From the NCBI GenBank assembly GCA_021234155.1, contig JAJEKV010000003.1, positions 10,726,413-10,790,412 on the forward strand: a DNA stretch of 64,000 nt, in the 5' to 3' direction. The position numbers and the translations under genes are program-made. Positions 44,801-56,310 of the stretch are shown here, piece after piece. Each line of letters begins with the position of its first letter. Positions within the stretch are counted from its first letter, which is position 1. The notes under the pieces are model-generated. The model did not search any database. It was not told where the DNA came from and saw only the letters and a list, made by a program, of their open reading frames with translations. This DNA is from Isoetes taiwanensis (taxonomy: Eukaryota; Streptophyta; Lycopodiopsida; Isoetales; Isoetaceae).

Positions 44801-46890
44801 AGGATAGCTTGTGTGTGCATTGTATCCTTGCATATCAATAGTTGATCTCTTCAGTTCTTCTAATTTGTGCGTATTTTGAATGTCATACTTAATGAGGTAA
44901 TGCATTTGACAGCAAAGGTACATTACATGACTTTGAAGAGATGTAAGTTGAAAAGATATTTGATTTCTATATCTCATGGAAAATACCAAACTATCTTTGA
45001 GAGCACTCATGAAGACATATTGTGGTATGTTCTCGTGTTAAATATGAATAGGTTTTGCAATTTACTTCTCTTGAAAAATGCATTTTATCAGATGTTTCTA
45101 CTGCAAAACATGAGGTATCAAAATAGCAGCGCATTGGTTTGGCTGCCTTGTTGCTGTGATATCACAACTGGAAGGGCAGCAAACTGGGATGGTTGCACTC
45201 AGGTCTGGCTGCATGGGTGATTTCTGCTGCTTGCACTTGCTGGAGATGAAAACCGTCTGCTCAGGAAAAATATAAACGCTGGTAGCCGTCTGCTATTTTG
45301 GGGCAAAACTCCATGTGATAGAATACACATCAAGCATGGTAGCGGTGAGAATTCTCCCACTGAAAAGCAGCAGGATTTTGATAATGTAAATCTGCCATTA
45401 AGCAGCTCAATGAAATTTTTTTTGGTTCATTCATAAAATTTAAAAGTTCTGATAACTAACTCATGAATCTTCTTAAAAGTTTATAGGGTTCTTCACCAAA
45501 TGGAAATACCAGGGTTCAAATCCCTGATTCACAATTATTATGACTTTATTAGTTTAAAATAACGACAAAATATTCATTGAACATTTTTGTTGTATAAACC
45601 AATACTAATTACAAGACAAAAACATTAAGAATTTGATGAAAAAAATATTGTACAAACTCGTATCAATTCTAACAAAAACATCTAGAATTTAATGAGCATA
45701 AACCAATGCTAGTTACAAAATAAAAACATTAAGAATTTGATGGAGAAAGTGTCACCATTTAATGGGCGTGAACCAATACGAGTTATAAAACAATAACATT
45801 AACAATTGGATGGAGAAAGTGTCAGTAATTGAAGGAGAGAACATATAACAATACTGTCTTAAATATGTGATTGGTTTCAACAAAAATATGGGAAGGGTTT
45901 CTAAGTCAAATCAATACTAATTGCATTGTCAAAAACACCATTTGTTTATCTCAATATCCTAATAGAACAACATTGGTTTATATAAAAAATATATAGACTT
46001 CATTGGAAAATATTAAAGCAAAAACTATTAGTAGTTTGTGTCCCAAATCACTAACTACAGATAGACTTAAAACACGTCAATAAATCACTATTAAGACAAT
46101 TGCATTAAACCAAACAAATAAACTACCATGAAAACCCATGATGCTGAACCATAGTAACAAACTATAACAATAAATCCTAAACAAGAACCACACGATATAA
46201 GCATTCATAGTTATTCAACATATTAACCCACAAAATAATATTGCTTTCTTATAGCGGTTTCATAGAAAAAATGTCCTGAAAAACTGATAACTGTTCTATT
46301 TTGGAGGCCTTGTGATAACTCACACTGATTATCTTAATTATACCCAACAACAACAACTTAAAATAAGGTACACCCTGTAAAATCTGCACAAAGCTCTTGT
46401 TATGGGTATGAAAAATCTGGTATACAATATGGTAAACAAACAATTGTTAAGTTCAAGGGCACTTCTAGAATATACTGAGTCCATGCACCTACTCTATCAT
46501 TATATGCTTTATGCAGTAGCAGTACCTGACACCTAAATAATGAAGCCATAATACTCGATCCAACCTACTTGATCCAACCATTGCACTACATTCAAGTTCT
46601 TCCTCTGCAGATCAAGAACAATGATTTATGCTCAAGGATAATTTCATGAATCTCTAACCATGTCCTATGTTGAGCAAATTGCAAATTAAGTTAAAATCTT
46701 GAGAGGAATTCTAGAATGGGGCTCGCATGAAAATGAAAACCTCCCGACAGATAGGCTTCTCATTCGTCTCAGCAAATTTTCTACAATGGTGGATAGTGGG
46801 TAGCCGCACACATGCGAATTACCCATGAAAAAATAAAGGGAGTGTCCAATTATACAACTTGGACCCCAAAAAATACAATGCTAATAGATA
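41846..46890. other. Intergenic, no recognised gene
   Basis: Frames at 42234-42635, 43063-43359 (minus), 43628-43852 and 44867-45220 have no domain I know and no convincing splice partners. A T run lies at 43465-43483. 46711-46760 (TAGAATGGGGCTCGCATGAA) resembles 48020-48060. Confidence 0.4.
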
Positions 46891-46905
46891 TTTGGTTTGT
46901 GTACC

Positions 46906-46986
46906 TGCCGAAAGCTTATCATCGGGATTAGAAAACCCCGCTCTTTCGGGTTTCCGAGGAAAAACCCTAGTGATAAGCCTTCGGCA
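46906..46986 (-). repeat. Hairpin core, copy B
   Basis: Outer arms TGCCGAAAGCTTATCA and TGATAAGCCTTCGGCA pair at 15 of 16 positions. The core between them is homologous to copy A at 13219-13285 (AGGGTTTTTCCTCGGAAACC on the minus strand), yet the outer arms are unrelated to those of copy A. Confidence 0.8.
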
Positions 46987-46988
46987 AG

Positions 46989-47573
46989 CGGTGCTTCTAT
47001 CGGCTCCCGAAATTGAGTTCGGGAGCCAGCCGGGTTCGCCCAAGCGAACCCAGGAAATTCGCCCAAGCGAACCCAGGGATTTGCCCAGGCGAACCCGCCA
47101 TGTCGACGTGGCGCTGCCGTGGCACTACCCATCGGGTTCGCTTAAGCGAACCCGAACCACGGTTAAGCGAACCGTGCGAACTGGCGAGGGGCGGATCGTA
47201 ATTGCGCAGGTACGGCCTGCCAGAACCCCACCGGGTTCGCTTGGGCGAACCCCTGCCGCGCCTGCTGCCCTGCCCCATCAGCGCGCCTGCCGCCCTGCCC
47301 CTGTCGTGCACCTGCCACCCACCCACTTTTGGGTTCGCTTAGGCGAACCCGGCGGAGGCCGCTGCTGATGCGACCTGTTGATGCGACCTGCGACTGCCGA
47401 TCTAACCCGCCTCCAGCTTAACCCTGGTTCGGGTTCGCTTGGGCGAACCCGGTGGGTAGCGCCACCTCAGCGCCACGTCAACAGATCGGGTTCGCTTGAG
47501 CGAATCCATGGGGTTCGCTTGGGCGAACCCGCTTGGCGGTTTGACCCAATTTCGGGAGCCAATAAAGTGGGCG
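46989..47573. mobile_element. 585-bp CpG-rich Mutator-like MITE full of palindromes
   Basis: The ends share CTTCTATCGGCTCCCGAA and CTTTATTGGCTCCCGAAATT in inverse. TTCGGCAAG flanks both sides (46980-46988, 47574-47582), a 9-bp target duplication. Inside are about nine copies of GGGTTCGCTTGGGCGAACCC-type palindromes between 47032 and 47530. No protein is credible; frames read repeats of SLKRTR or RPSEP. Confidence 0.75.
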
Positions 47574-47829
47574 TTCGGCAAGGGGCTTGGACAAAGGTAA
47601 GACTGAAAGATCGCTCCCAAAAAACCCATAAATGGAGAAGTCGAAGTTGATGTCGCTTGCCAACCTGTACCTACACATCACCAACACTAGAACAAATGTA
47701 AGAAAACAAACTTCCCAAAGTGGAGGGGCTAATCACGCGTGCCATGCAGCAACAAAAGAAAAACCTCTTCAAATAGAGGGGCTGGTCACGCGTGCCAGGC
47801 GACAAATACATTAAACAATTAAGAGGGGA
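47574..47829. other. Spacer with a short repeat
   Basis: TGGAGGGGCTAATCACGCGTGCCATGC and AGAGGGGCTGGTCACGCGTGCC (about 47720-47800) form a diverged pair. No gene. Confidence 0.5.
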
Positions 47830-48400
47830 GTGTGGGTTCCAAAGAATAGAGAATAAGGTATTGCCGAGAGAGAAGAGGAAGCGCCGATGAGATGTTGATG
47901 AAGAACCTCGCCTAATATAGTGATCCCCCAACCAGAAAAAGCACGCAATGCATGCATGCGAGACATGCATGCTCGCCCTCTCGAGAATCTCGATCCGATG
48001 GCTCGGATCGATGGGATTATAGAATGGGGCTCGTATGAAAACGACAAAAACCTTCCGAATAGAAGAGAACTTCCTTATCAAAAACGGGATCAAGGGCAAA
48101 AGGTCAAAGGATTATGGCCAAAGAAGAGGCAAGTCCGAGAAAGGGCATGCCACAACATGAAAGAAACGTCAAATTGGTCAATCCAAGTAGGGAGAAGCTC
48201 CTTCCCTGCATGGTTTCAAAGATTAGAGAATAAGGTACTATTGAGAGAGAAGAGGAAGCGCCATGAGGTGTTGAAGAAGAACCTCGCCTAATATAACAAT
48301 CTTCCAAGCGAAAGCATGCAATGCATGCATGCGAGACATGCATGCTCGCCCCCTCTAAAATCTCGATCCGATGGCTCGGATCGATGGGATAGTAGAAATA
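47830..48400 (+). repeat. Direct duplication, two ~195-bp units
   Basis: From TTCCAAAGAATAGAGAATAAGG through GAGAGAAGAGGAAGCGCC, GAAGAACCTCGCCTAATATA, GCAATGCATGCATGCGAGAC to GATCCGATGGCTCGGATCGA: 47832-48017 and about 48206-48392. Confidence 0.88.
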
Positions 48401-50470
48401 GAAGATAGGAAACAAAAATAGAAGGTAGAGGTAACTTGTTATCTCTGGTCATTTTACAATTTCATAAATTCTATTGGTAATAATCCATATAATGATACAT
48501 GAAATAAAACTCTAGCCTTAAGCTCTGTAAATTCACATAGACATATACGTAGATTTGAAAATGCTGCTAATGATTCTTGGTTCTTGTTACAATAGCTGAA
48601 AACTGGCATGATTTTAAAAAGTTTAATCAGGCTGACACGCATTCACATTTATGGAATGCCTCATGTAGCAACAAAAAGGCATATGGGAAAAGGAGTTGGA
48701 TTGAACGCAATTACATGCATAAATCTATATGGCATCTTTGCCAAAGTTTACAAACCAGATCTGTTTTTGCTGGCTGAAGAAGAAATTATGGAGACTTCAG
48801 AAGAAGCATGGATCATGTGTGGATCGGGCCAATTATGGGCATCCTCCCCTAAATGCAATGGATTGCTTAAATGTCTTGGCGGACGCATTAGCTTCCAATT
48901 ACTCTCGGTGCAGCTTTGTCTAAAGGTGATCATTTAGAACTCCATGATTTCACCCAAAAATTTTACCATTTGGCAAAATATGACATTACAATGAGTATAT
49001 GCTTGAGATGTCTGTTCACTAAGAGAAATTGTGGATTCATTATGGACATAAGCAAGTTTATGCGGTGTTGAATGTTTTGTCTAAGTAAATGCTAGAGTGT
49101 TGAATGTTTAGTCTAAGTAAACGCTAGAGTAAGTTAATTAGACGTATGATTTGCGATGGCAGTCGAGCCCTAGTATTGTTTGATTTCATTCAAGTGACAT
49201 CAATTTGGCAATTGCTTTGTGAAATGAAAAGAACTGTCTGCATAAATGGTCAAAAGCTCCACATAAAATGGAGAAAGTGTGGAAAAATAGGACGTATAAG
49301 GGTAGCACAATTGGGACTGGATTCCCGGTTTGGCGTGACCGGAGCGATCGGCTTGCCAAACCGAATCCAGTCCCAATTGTGCTACCCTTACAATATCACA
49401 GTTGGGGAGCGCAACATCCGGTTAGTATGATCAAAATTTGCTACGATTTCTTACCTGTGCAGCCGGTGCTGAAGCATGAAGAATGGAAATAGGATTCCTT
49501 GAAATCGGCAGGGGCGACGTGGATGCCTGAGAATGCACCACCGGAAATAGCAGCGACCCAACTGTGATATTGAGTAGGATGATGATGTGGCATTTACCTT
49601 AGATATTGACCAGAAAAGATAATCAAATTGGTTTGAAGGAAATCTCAAATATTGAGTTCATGGTAACCTGTCAAGAAAATTGAAAGCCATTAAGTATTTC
49701 CATTGAGCGTAGTCTTGAATTGATGATGCAATTTGCCTCTTTGATGGCCACTAAAATGTGAAGCAACTGAGACAACAAAAGCAAATTATAGATAAGATGT
49801 CAGTGTTAAACCCAAGTACTGGTAATGGCAAATCTCCAGGACCAACAAATCGTGTTAACAGATTGTTCTCATTATCATAGATTCTCTTCCATATCCAAAA
49901 TCTGCTGGAGAACGAACTCTGCGTGACTCCTCTGTTAATACGAATGGTTGGTCCGGGAGATTTGCTATTAACTTAACGAGCATTCAGCATTGTTGCATCA
50001 ATCTGCAAAGGAAGAACGAAATACCAGGTAAGAACCGGGTGTTGAAAAATGAAGCCCTTTTAGAACCCTGAAGCCGTATAATGTGGTGACGGATTTGGTC
50101 GCCATAGCAGCTTCTCAGCAAGCGACACACTCCTACGTTTTTCCTTAACCAGTACTGTTATATGATAATTGTACTGCACCAGTACTTGCGGATAAGTTAT
50201 CAGTACATGTCTATAATTAATACAAAGTAGTACAAACTACGCTAGCAGGACCAGCCAACACCGTAAATATCGGACGTGGGCATGTTTAAGCCAGCTCTAA
50301 ATTCCAAAGCCAACAAAACTCCATTTTTTTGGTATATTCTAAGTATATGCTGGAATATGCCTAGAATGTCCCGAAAACTGCTCCAAACTTGTAGTTGGCT
50401 GTAAACTGTCGGTCGCCACTCTTGCTGGGCAGCCGCTGTGCAAACCGGCTAACCGGCACCGGCATCTCTT
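48401..50470. other. Intergenic, mostly featureless
   Basis: Overlapping frames near 48580-48940 have no recognised domain. GGCAAATCTCCAGGACCAAC (49829) is inverted as GTTGGTCCGGGAGATTTGC (49947), a 19-bp imperfect pair. A near-perfect hairpin is listed separately. 50100-50487 would be the promoter and 5' UTR of the SMT1-like exon. Confidence 0.4.
49297..49390. repeat. 94-bp near-perfect hairpin
   Basis: TAAGGGTAGCACAATTGGGA...(27 matched bases, a 2-base bulge, then CGGTTTGGC) pairs with the segment ending GCTACCCTTA. The loop is about 19 bases. It could be a tiny foldback insertion, an inversion duplication or a small-RNA precursor. Confidence 0.85.
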
Positions 50471-50487
50471 TCTGATCAGAGGTAATC

Positions 50488-50567
50488 ATGGGATCCGGTG
50501 CAGTAGATCTCGCTACAGGCCTTAAAGGCAGCATCCCTCACAAAGAAATACTTTCTTCTGTCGATCA
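50488..50567 (+). CDS. SMT1: First exon of cycloartenol C-24 methyltransferase (SMT1-like)
   Basis: ATG at 50488 opens MGSGAVDLATGLKGSIPHKE then ILSSVD, and a strong donor CA|GTAAGTG ends the exon. Plant SMT1 proteins begin with this pattern (DLAS-L-GKI-KS-V--AV) just before the YEKYH block, and their first exon ends there. The enzyme transfers a methyl group from S-adenosylmethionine to C-24 of cycloartenol in phytosterol synthesis at the ER. I found no YEKYH, NKYYDLATSFYEYGWG or GCGIGGP exon in the remaining 13.4 kb on this strand. Either the first intron is very long, or this is an isolated fragment. The short match keeps confidence moderate. Confidence 0.58.
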
Positions 50568-51514
50568 GTAAGTGCTCTGTTATCTGTTTAAACTGCTGCT
50601 TGTTTTTCTAGGTACTATACTTTTCTTCCTTTCGTAGTTGTATGTACTTATGAATTAGACCGATCCATTCTTTTTGAATCAAAAGAACCTTGTGACCCAA
50701 CTACCACTACCCCATTCTCGTTTGCAACCTAGTATAATTCTCTCCATTGAACTCCTGCTTCTGCCGTGAGGGCTGCCACACCTTGTTGCCTTCCACATTG
50801 CCCATTCGCCACAAATGATTTGTCAAACCTAATCCTCTTGAAATTATAATGGATAATTTCAAGAGGATTAGGTTTGACAAATCATTTGTGGCCCCCCAAA
50901 AGCTTTTCATTTTGTATTGCTGCAAATTTTATGCTTTTTTGCACATCTTGCATCTCTGCATGCTTACAGCATAAATTGGAACTGCTCCTTGATAGCAAGG
51001 TATATTTGGATCGCTGTTAATGAGGTAGGTTTGATCATCAAAAGCCTCCCAGTTTGGATATCACATAGAGCCCACCTGATTGCCTCTCCAGAAAGCATTG
51101 GTCCAATTGCTAGCGGTTATTTGCCATAGCTATGGATTATAGTTGGGATAGTGGCAGTCTTAATAGGTGCATGGACCATTTCACATGGCAACTTTTGTGG
51201 GGCTTGCATGATTTCATTTGTTACATCCAAAGTCCTACTTATTGAACTCATTCAAGTGAGGCTTTATTTTTTTCTAATGTGTAACTGTAAAAGATTAGGA
51301 AGTATTGCCAAATTGTTTACATTCTGAGGTTCATGTGTCACAGGCAATTGGAAAGATATATAAGAAAATGAAACAGGGAGAGCCTGCAATTGAGAAATCA
51401 TTCACTTTGACTTCCTTCTATCCAAAGATAGCCAGATTTTTGTTTCATCTACATTCCATTCTCAGGGAGCTATTGTACAATATCAACACGTGAAATGGTT
51501 ATTCAAGTTATAAA
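50568..51514. other. Possible intron sequence
   Basis: No SMT1 exon recognised. It contains the perfect 85-bp palindrome at 50808-50892. A frame at 51305-51493 (IGKIYKKMKQGEPAIEKSFT) has no known domain. Confidence 0.4.
50808..50892. repeat. Perfect 85-bp palindrome
   Basis: 40-base arms (50808-50847 and 50853-50892, from GCCACAAATG to GAAATTAT) are exactly complementary around a 5-base centre AATGG. Confidence 0.95.
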
Positions 51515-51843
51515 ATCAGCTAACTGATTATGTGTAGTAGTTAAGATCTAAAATACCACCCTAGACTTTTCTTTAACAATATGTGAATGAGCTCTAAATG
51601 CCTAATTTTAACATGATTAGACTGATAGTTCATAGTACAATTTGAACTGTAAAGCTGCAAGTTGAAGATAATTCGAGATTGTCTTTATCTATGCTGTCGA
51701 GAGAGACAACAGAATGCTCTTTGCTCATTCAGGTAATAAGATTTGGAAAAAGGGTGGTTACAAATAAGAGAGATATTAGACTGCTCAGATAAACTTCCTC
51801 TTCAAGGTCTTCTCAAGTTGATGTATATCTGGCTATATGTTGT
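51515..51843 (+). repeat. Direct duplication, copy 1
   Basis: Starts AGCTAACTGATTATG, includes CTAATTTTAACATGATTAGA, GAGAGAGACAACA, GCTCTTTGCTCATTCAGG, and ends GATGTATATCTGGCTATATG. Its partner is 52481-52809. Confidence 0.9.
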
Positions 51844-52480
51844 TTCAATGGTTTGTGTTTCTTTGGTTGCCTATTTTTAGAGTCATTGATAACAAATCAC
51901 TCTGAAGATCTGGTTGATATCCTGAAGCTAATGACAGAGGATTTTGTAATTAATTTAGAATTAAGAATTTCGAGCTATGGGGACACAGTTGGACAATAAG
52001 ATTTGTAAAAGGAATGAAAGTAGATGACTGGTTCTGAGCGGCTTTTGTCTCCTTAGGCATACTTAATACTGCAGTATTAGACATCCTAAGGAAGCCCATG
52101 TTTTCCATTTTCACCGCAAAAGGATTTATCAAGTACATTTTTCCAGGAGAAATAGAAGGGCTTTATACACCACTAAGGACATCCATCCTAATGATGGCAC
52201 GATTGATTCACCACCTTGCTTATTATATTTTTAGAACTTCAATGTAACAAATGTTCGGATTGATGCAAAAATTAGGTCAACCTTTTTCTTATTAGTCTAT
52301 CCTTCTATTTTCTTATTATTTCACAGTTAATTATGAGACATGTCATGTTTATTTTGATCATGTAAAAGCACTTTCTAGTGGCAAGCAAGTCTATTTTGCA
52401 ACCAGCCATATTCTCTCTCTCCTATTAAGCTGGACTCTTGAACTTCAAGATTTCTGTTCAGCTATCAGTTTAGGAAAATG
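51844..52480. other. Spacer between duplicated segments
   Basis: Noncoding AT-rich sequence, no gene recognised. Confidence 0.45.
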
Positions 52481-52809
52481 TCAGCTAACTGATCATGCGT
52501 AGTAGCTAAGGTTCAAAGTACCATCCTAGACTTTTCCTTAACAATATGTAAAGTAGCTCTAAATGCCTAATTTTAACATGATTAGACTGATAGTTCATAG
52601 TCAAATATGAACTGTACAAGCTCCAAATTGAAGATAATTCAAGCTTGTCTTTATCTATGCCGTTGAGAGAGACAACATAATGCTCTTTGCTCATTCAGGT
52701 AATAAGATTGGGACCAAGGGTTGTTGCAAACAAGCGAGATATTAGACTGCTTAGATAAACTTCGTCTTCAAGGTCTCCTCAAGTTGATGTATATCTGGCT
52801 ATATGTTTG
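52481..52809 (+). repeat. Direct duplication, copy 2
   Basis: About 88% similar by eye to 51515-51843, with no large indels, in the same orientation about 966 bases away. Confidence 0.9.
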
Positions 52810-52982
52810 TCTGGTCTATAGTTGTCAATGTTCCCATATGCATATATTTGGTTTCTTAAACTGGTTTGCTAATGTTTGTGTAAGTCGTCTCTTATGCTTT
52901 AGTGGGGTCGGGTTTTTCTTTCTTAGCCATGCTTGCTTTCAAAAATTGTAAGTTTTAGTTATTCTTTTGTGTTTCTATCAGT

Positions 52983-54366
52983 TAATAGACCTCCTTCTTC
53001 CTCACGTTTCTCGACAACCACTTAAACCAGGTCCTGACGTGCTAAATGCAAATTTGCACAGGCACTTCGGGAAACACCTGCATTGCAACATACAACAAAA
53101 CCAACATCAAACACAATTTGTAAGGTATTTCCACTTGAAGCTATGAGGTGGTTTCTCACCGTCTCACAAGCTTTGATTTCAGCATGGGCATCATCTGTAA
53201 TGAAGCACGACGTTCGCCAAGCTCGATCACAGAGGTGGACTGCATCCCTTAATGCTATGAGCCACTGTGATATTGCACTCTTGGTTTGGCTGTTGGTAAT
53301 AACCCAGGCAACTGGCATCCCATTGCAATGGTCATCAAACGCGATTACGGGAAAGAGATAATACCTTGCAAAGTAATTAGGGGGGAGGAATTACTAAGAG
53401 CTGAGGTAATTTTATGAACACTACCCGAGGCTTACCTTTTGTCATTTGCCTTGAAAGTGGAGTCCATACATATCATTCTGTCCTTCCCAAACCGAATCAG
53501 AGCTTCTATCTGGAGTTGCATCATCATACCTAGTTGGAATAAAGCTCGTTGTTGGTGGACAAAGACATTATCCGCATTCAAACGAGGCCACGTATATGGA
53601 TGCTAGGAGGCAGATCCTCGTGTAATTTCCAAGTTTCATGCACAATGGCCTTGTCTACATTGTAGATATCTGACATGTACAATATATCATCTCTATTCAA
53701 GCTTTCTTTTCCTTTCACCGATCATTAGATTCCAGCTCTTTTCGTGCATGTTCAACACACTGCCGGGGGTGTGGTACCGCACAAGTTTTTGACGAATTCA
53801 TTCCTTCTTCTCCTTGGAGATCCATGGTGCAAACCTAAATCTCATGCCCTTTTGTGCATCAAGTGCCCTACCGTGAGCCACCCCACCACGCGGACTAACA
53901 CAACCAGTAATACATGATCTTAGAGCATTCGGGCATGAGATAGAGTTGACGAACTGTAAGTGGCATCGACAGCCCCTGCGAATCACCCTCTCCTCTTTCA
54001 ACCCTTCCTCGGCATCTACCAGAATCTGGACGAATGCTTTCAATGAAGTGAGTGTTTGTGAGTGGTCCTGAGGCTCGTAAGTACACCAATACCTGGCCGA
54101 GTTCCTGAACATTTTAGATGTCGCTGGGATGCATTGCTTCTCAGGTAGAAATTACAAGGAGAATCTCAGAAAACTTGCTCACTGGCAACAAAGTCAGAAG
54201 CCAGCCCCGTGGGAATGCAACAAACCATGACAATCATCGGGACATCGGATGGTAGAGAATGCTCCTCTGCGTTCCATAGGAGTTGGCTGTGATCAAAAGT
54301 AACCATCCACCGGCTGCTGTACCCTGATAATTTTTGGACGCTACATGGGATTGGAATTCTTAGCAC
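52983..54366 (-). pseudogene. Frameshifted MULE (Mutator-like) transposase
   Basis: On the minus strand, pieces in shifting frames read RRGCRCHLQF and QLYLMPECSKIMYYWLC (N-terminal zinc-binding-like part), GVAHGRALDAQ, RFAPWISKEKK with a stop, DDILYMSDIYNVDKAIVHET, RLNADNVFVHQQRALFQLGM, then IRFGKDRMICMDSTFKANDK (first catalytic Asp, about 53475). A longer open part follows, GMPVAWVITNSQTKSAISQW and TSCFITDDAHAEIKACETV (second Asp, about 53195), then TWFKWLSRNVRKKEVY near 53025. This is the order of plant MULE transposases. A further 5' piece may reach 54366. Several frameshifts and stops make it dead. The catalytic Glu and SWIM finger are not found. Confidence 0.8.
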
Positions 54367-54539
54367 TGGTGCTGCTTATGGTAAATGGAGCAGGGAAAGA
54401 AGATTACCAGCCATCCGTTCGCTCTACGTTCACCATTCCGCTATAAGCGCATCTCCAAACAACCTCTTCTCTGTTCCAGCGCCATGGTTCGACTCTTCTG
54501 CCACTATTCACTCGGACCAATCACCGCACCCTGTCTGGC

Positions 54540-55540
54540 GGCCATATTGGATGGACGCGTGGATGCACCCTCATGGGTTTGAGTTACAAGATCGTGGCCG
54601 GCCAAGATCGCCAATAGGCGGTGATCACCAATTGGTTCGCCTGCCGATATCACTCCTACGTGATTTCGGGGCCCAATGCCAATGGCCAGGATCGCAACAT
54701 GGGTCCCGTAAACAGAGATCACCGTCCGACTCCGCCATCGGCAGGAATCCCCGCAACCCTCTACATGATTCTGGGGCCCGATGCCAATGGCCAGGATCAC
54801 AACACGGGTCCCAGAAGCCAGGATCACCAATTGGGTCGCCCGCCGGCATCAACCATGCGTGATTCCGGCACACAAAGCCAGACATTAGGAGCGCATCATC
54901 AATCCCGCAAGCAGGGATCATCGTCTGCTTCTGCCACCCAAAGGAATCCCCGCAGCATTTAAGTGATCCCGGAGCCACATACTTATCTTGCTCCCGTTGT
55001 GTGGCTACGGTGCTCTGGAATCACAGTCCGCGATTCCGACCGCGGGCTTGACGCCGTGATGCGCGCCGCACATTCACGCCATAATTCCTTGGTGCTCCAC
55101 GCCGAATCCACAAGGGTGGGATCCCAAATCCGGGGGGTTGGAGCCGGGATACCATGCCTTGGGAAAGTCATGGCGAGATTTCAGATCATGGGCACCATAC
55201 GACGACAGAGATGCTCAGAGCACGTCGATGATCCCGATGTGGTCAACGATTCTTGGACTGTTGTCTGGTACAGACTGACAACGATGCCACGTTGTCCAGG
55301 TTCGGTTACGAAGCAGCCACCGACGACCGAAATTCCCCTTAATGGTATCTCGGTGGAAGGCCTCACCGGTTTGTGCTCCCAAGAGCGGGAATGCCTCGGT
55401 GTGATTCTGGAGGGGGGAGGCAAACCGACGGCTGAGATCCGCAGTAGCAAACGACGGCTCGGATCATCTGGTCCGACTTGACAGCAATCAGGAGTACCCC
55501 CGACGGACTGATGCAATCAGGACTACCCCCCGACGGACTG
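54540..55540. repeat. GC-rich region with ~105-bp tandem units
   Basis: TGATT(T/C)(C/T)GGGGCCC(A/G)ATGCC and AATGGCCAGGATC(G/A)CAACA recur at about 54660 and 54766, with a more diverged third unit near 54868. Related GGAATCCCCGCA and GATCCCGGAG motifs follow to 55200. The 172-codon frame at 54963-55481 has no known domain and looks accidental. It sits just 5' of the MULE relic and may be part of that element. Confidence 0.6.
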
Positions 55541-55546
55541 ACAACA

Positions 55547-55690
<144 letters not shown>

Positions 55691-55794
55691 GCATTCACTT
55701 AACAATGCATGATTAAGAAAGTGAAAGCATCATTGTTTATCTGTAAAGCAAGTTTCCTCTATATTTAATTGTGGACATTATTCCGAGTTCTGTA

Positions 55795-56310
55795 ATAGTT
55801 TATAATTTCATGGGGTTCTGAACAATGTTCATGGGGTTCTTGGCATACTATATTGCAATGTGTGGTAGAATGGAGAATTCATGTCGTTGTTTTGACTTAT
55901 GTTCCTAATTGTCTCCTCTTCACAATAATCCGACAATCCATTTGGTGTAATGCATTTTGGAAAAATATATAAAAAAAATTGTCACATGTCATGTTCCCCA
56001 ACATGCTTAACCATGTTCCATATGTATCTTGTTTATTGTTGCCTGTAATAAACTGTTTCTATAATAGTTTATAAGTTCATGGGGTTCTAAACAATGTTCA
56101 TGGGGTTTGCAATGGAGAATTCATGTTTTTCTGTTTTGACTTATGTTCCTAATTGTCTCCTCTTCACAATAATCCGACAATCTGTTTGGTATAGTGCATT
56201 TTGGACTAACCTTAAAAAATATACAAAAAAAATTGTCACATGTCATGTTCCCCAACATGCTTAACCATGTTCCATACGTATGTTGTTTATTGTTGCCTCA
56301 GTTTGGCACG
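55795..56310 (+). repeat. Tandem duplication, two ~250-bp units
   Basis: TAATAGTTTATAA(T/G)TTCATGGGGTT through TTGACTTATGTTCCTAATTG, CAATAATCCGACAATC, to TTGTTTATTGTTGCCTG: about 55794-56045 and 56063-56298. Confidence 0.9.

Noticed and set aside
45500-45535. CAGGGTTCAAATCCCTG, a tRNA T-arm-like hairpin
   Set aside because: No A box, D-arm or acceptor stem lies at the right distance. At most it is a worn SINE end.
46859-47368. 169-codon frame with Arg/Pro/Ser repeats
   Set aside because: It translates the palindromes of the CpG-rich MITE, with comparable frames on the other strand.
54963-55481. 172-codon frame in the GC-rich region
   Set aside because: GC-rich DNA keeps frames open by chance. 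There is no domain, and the opposite strand is also open.
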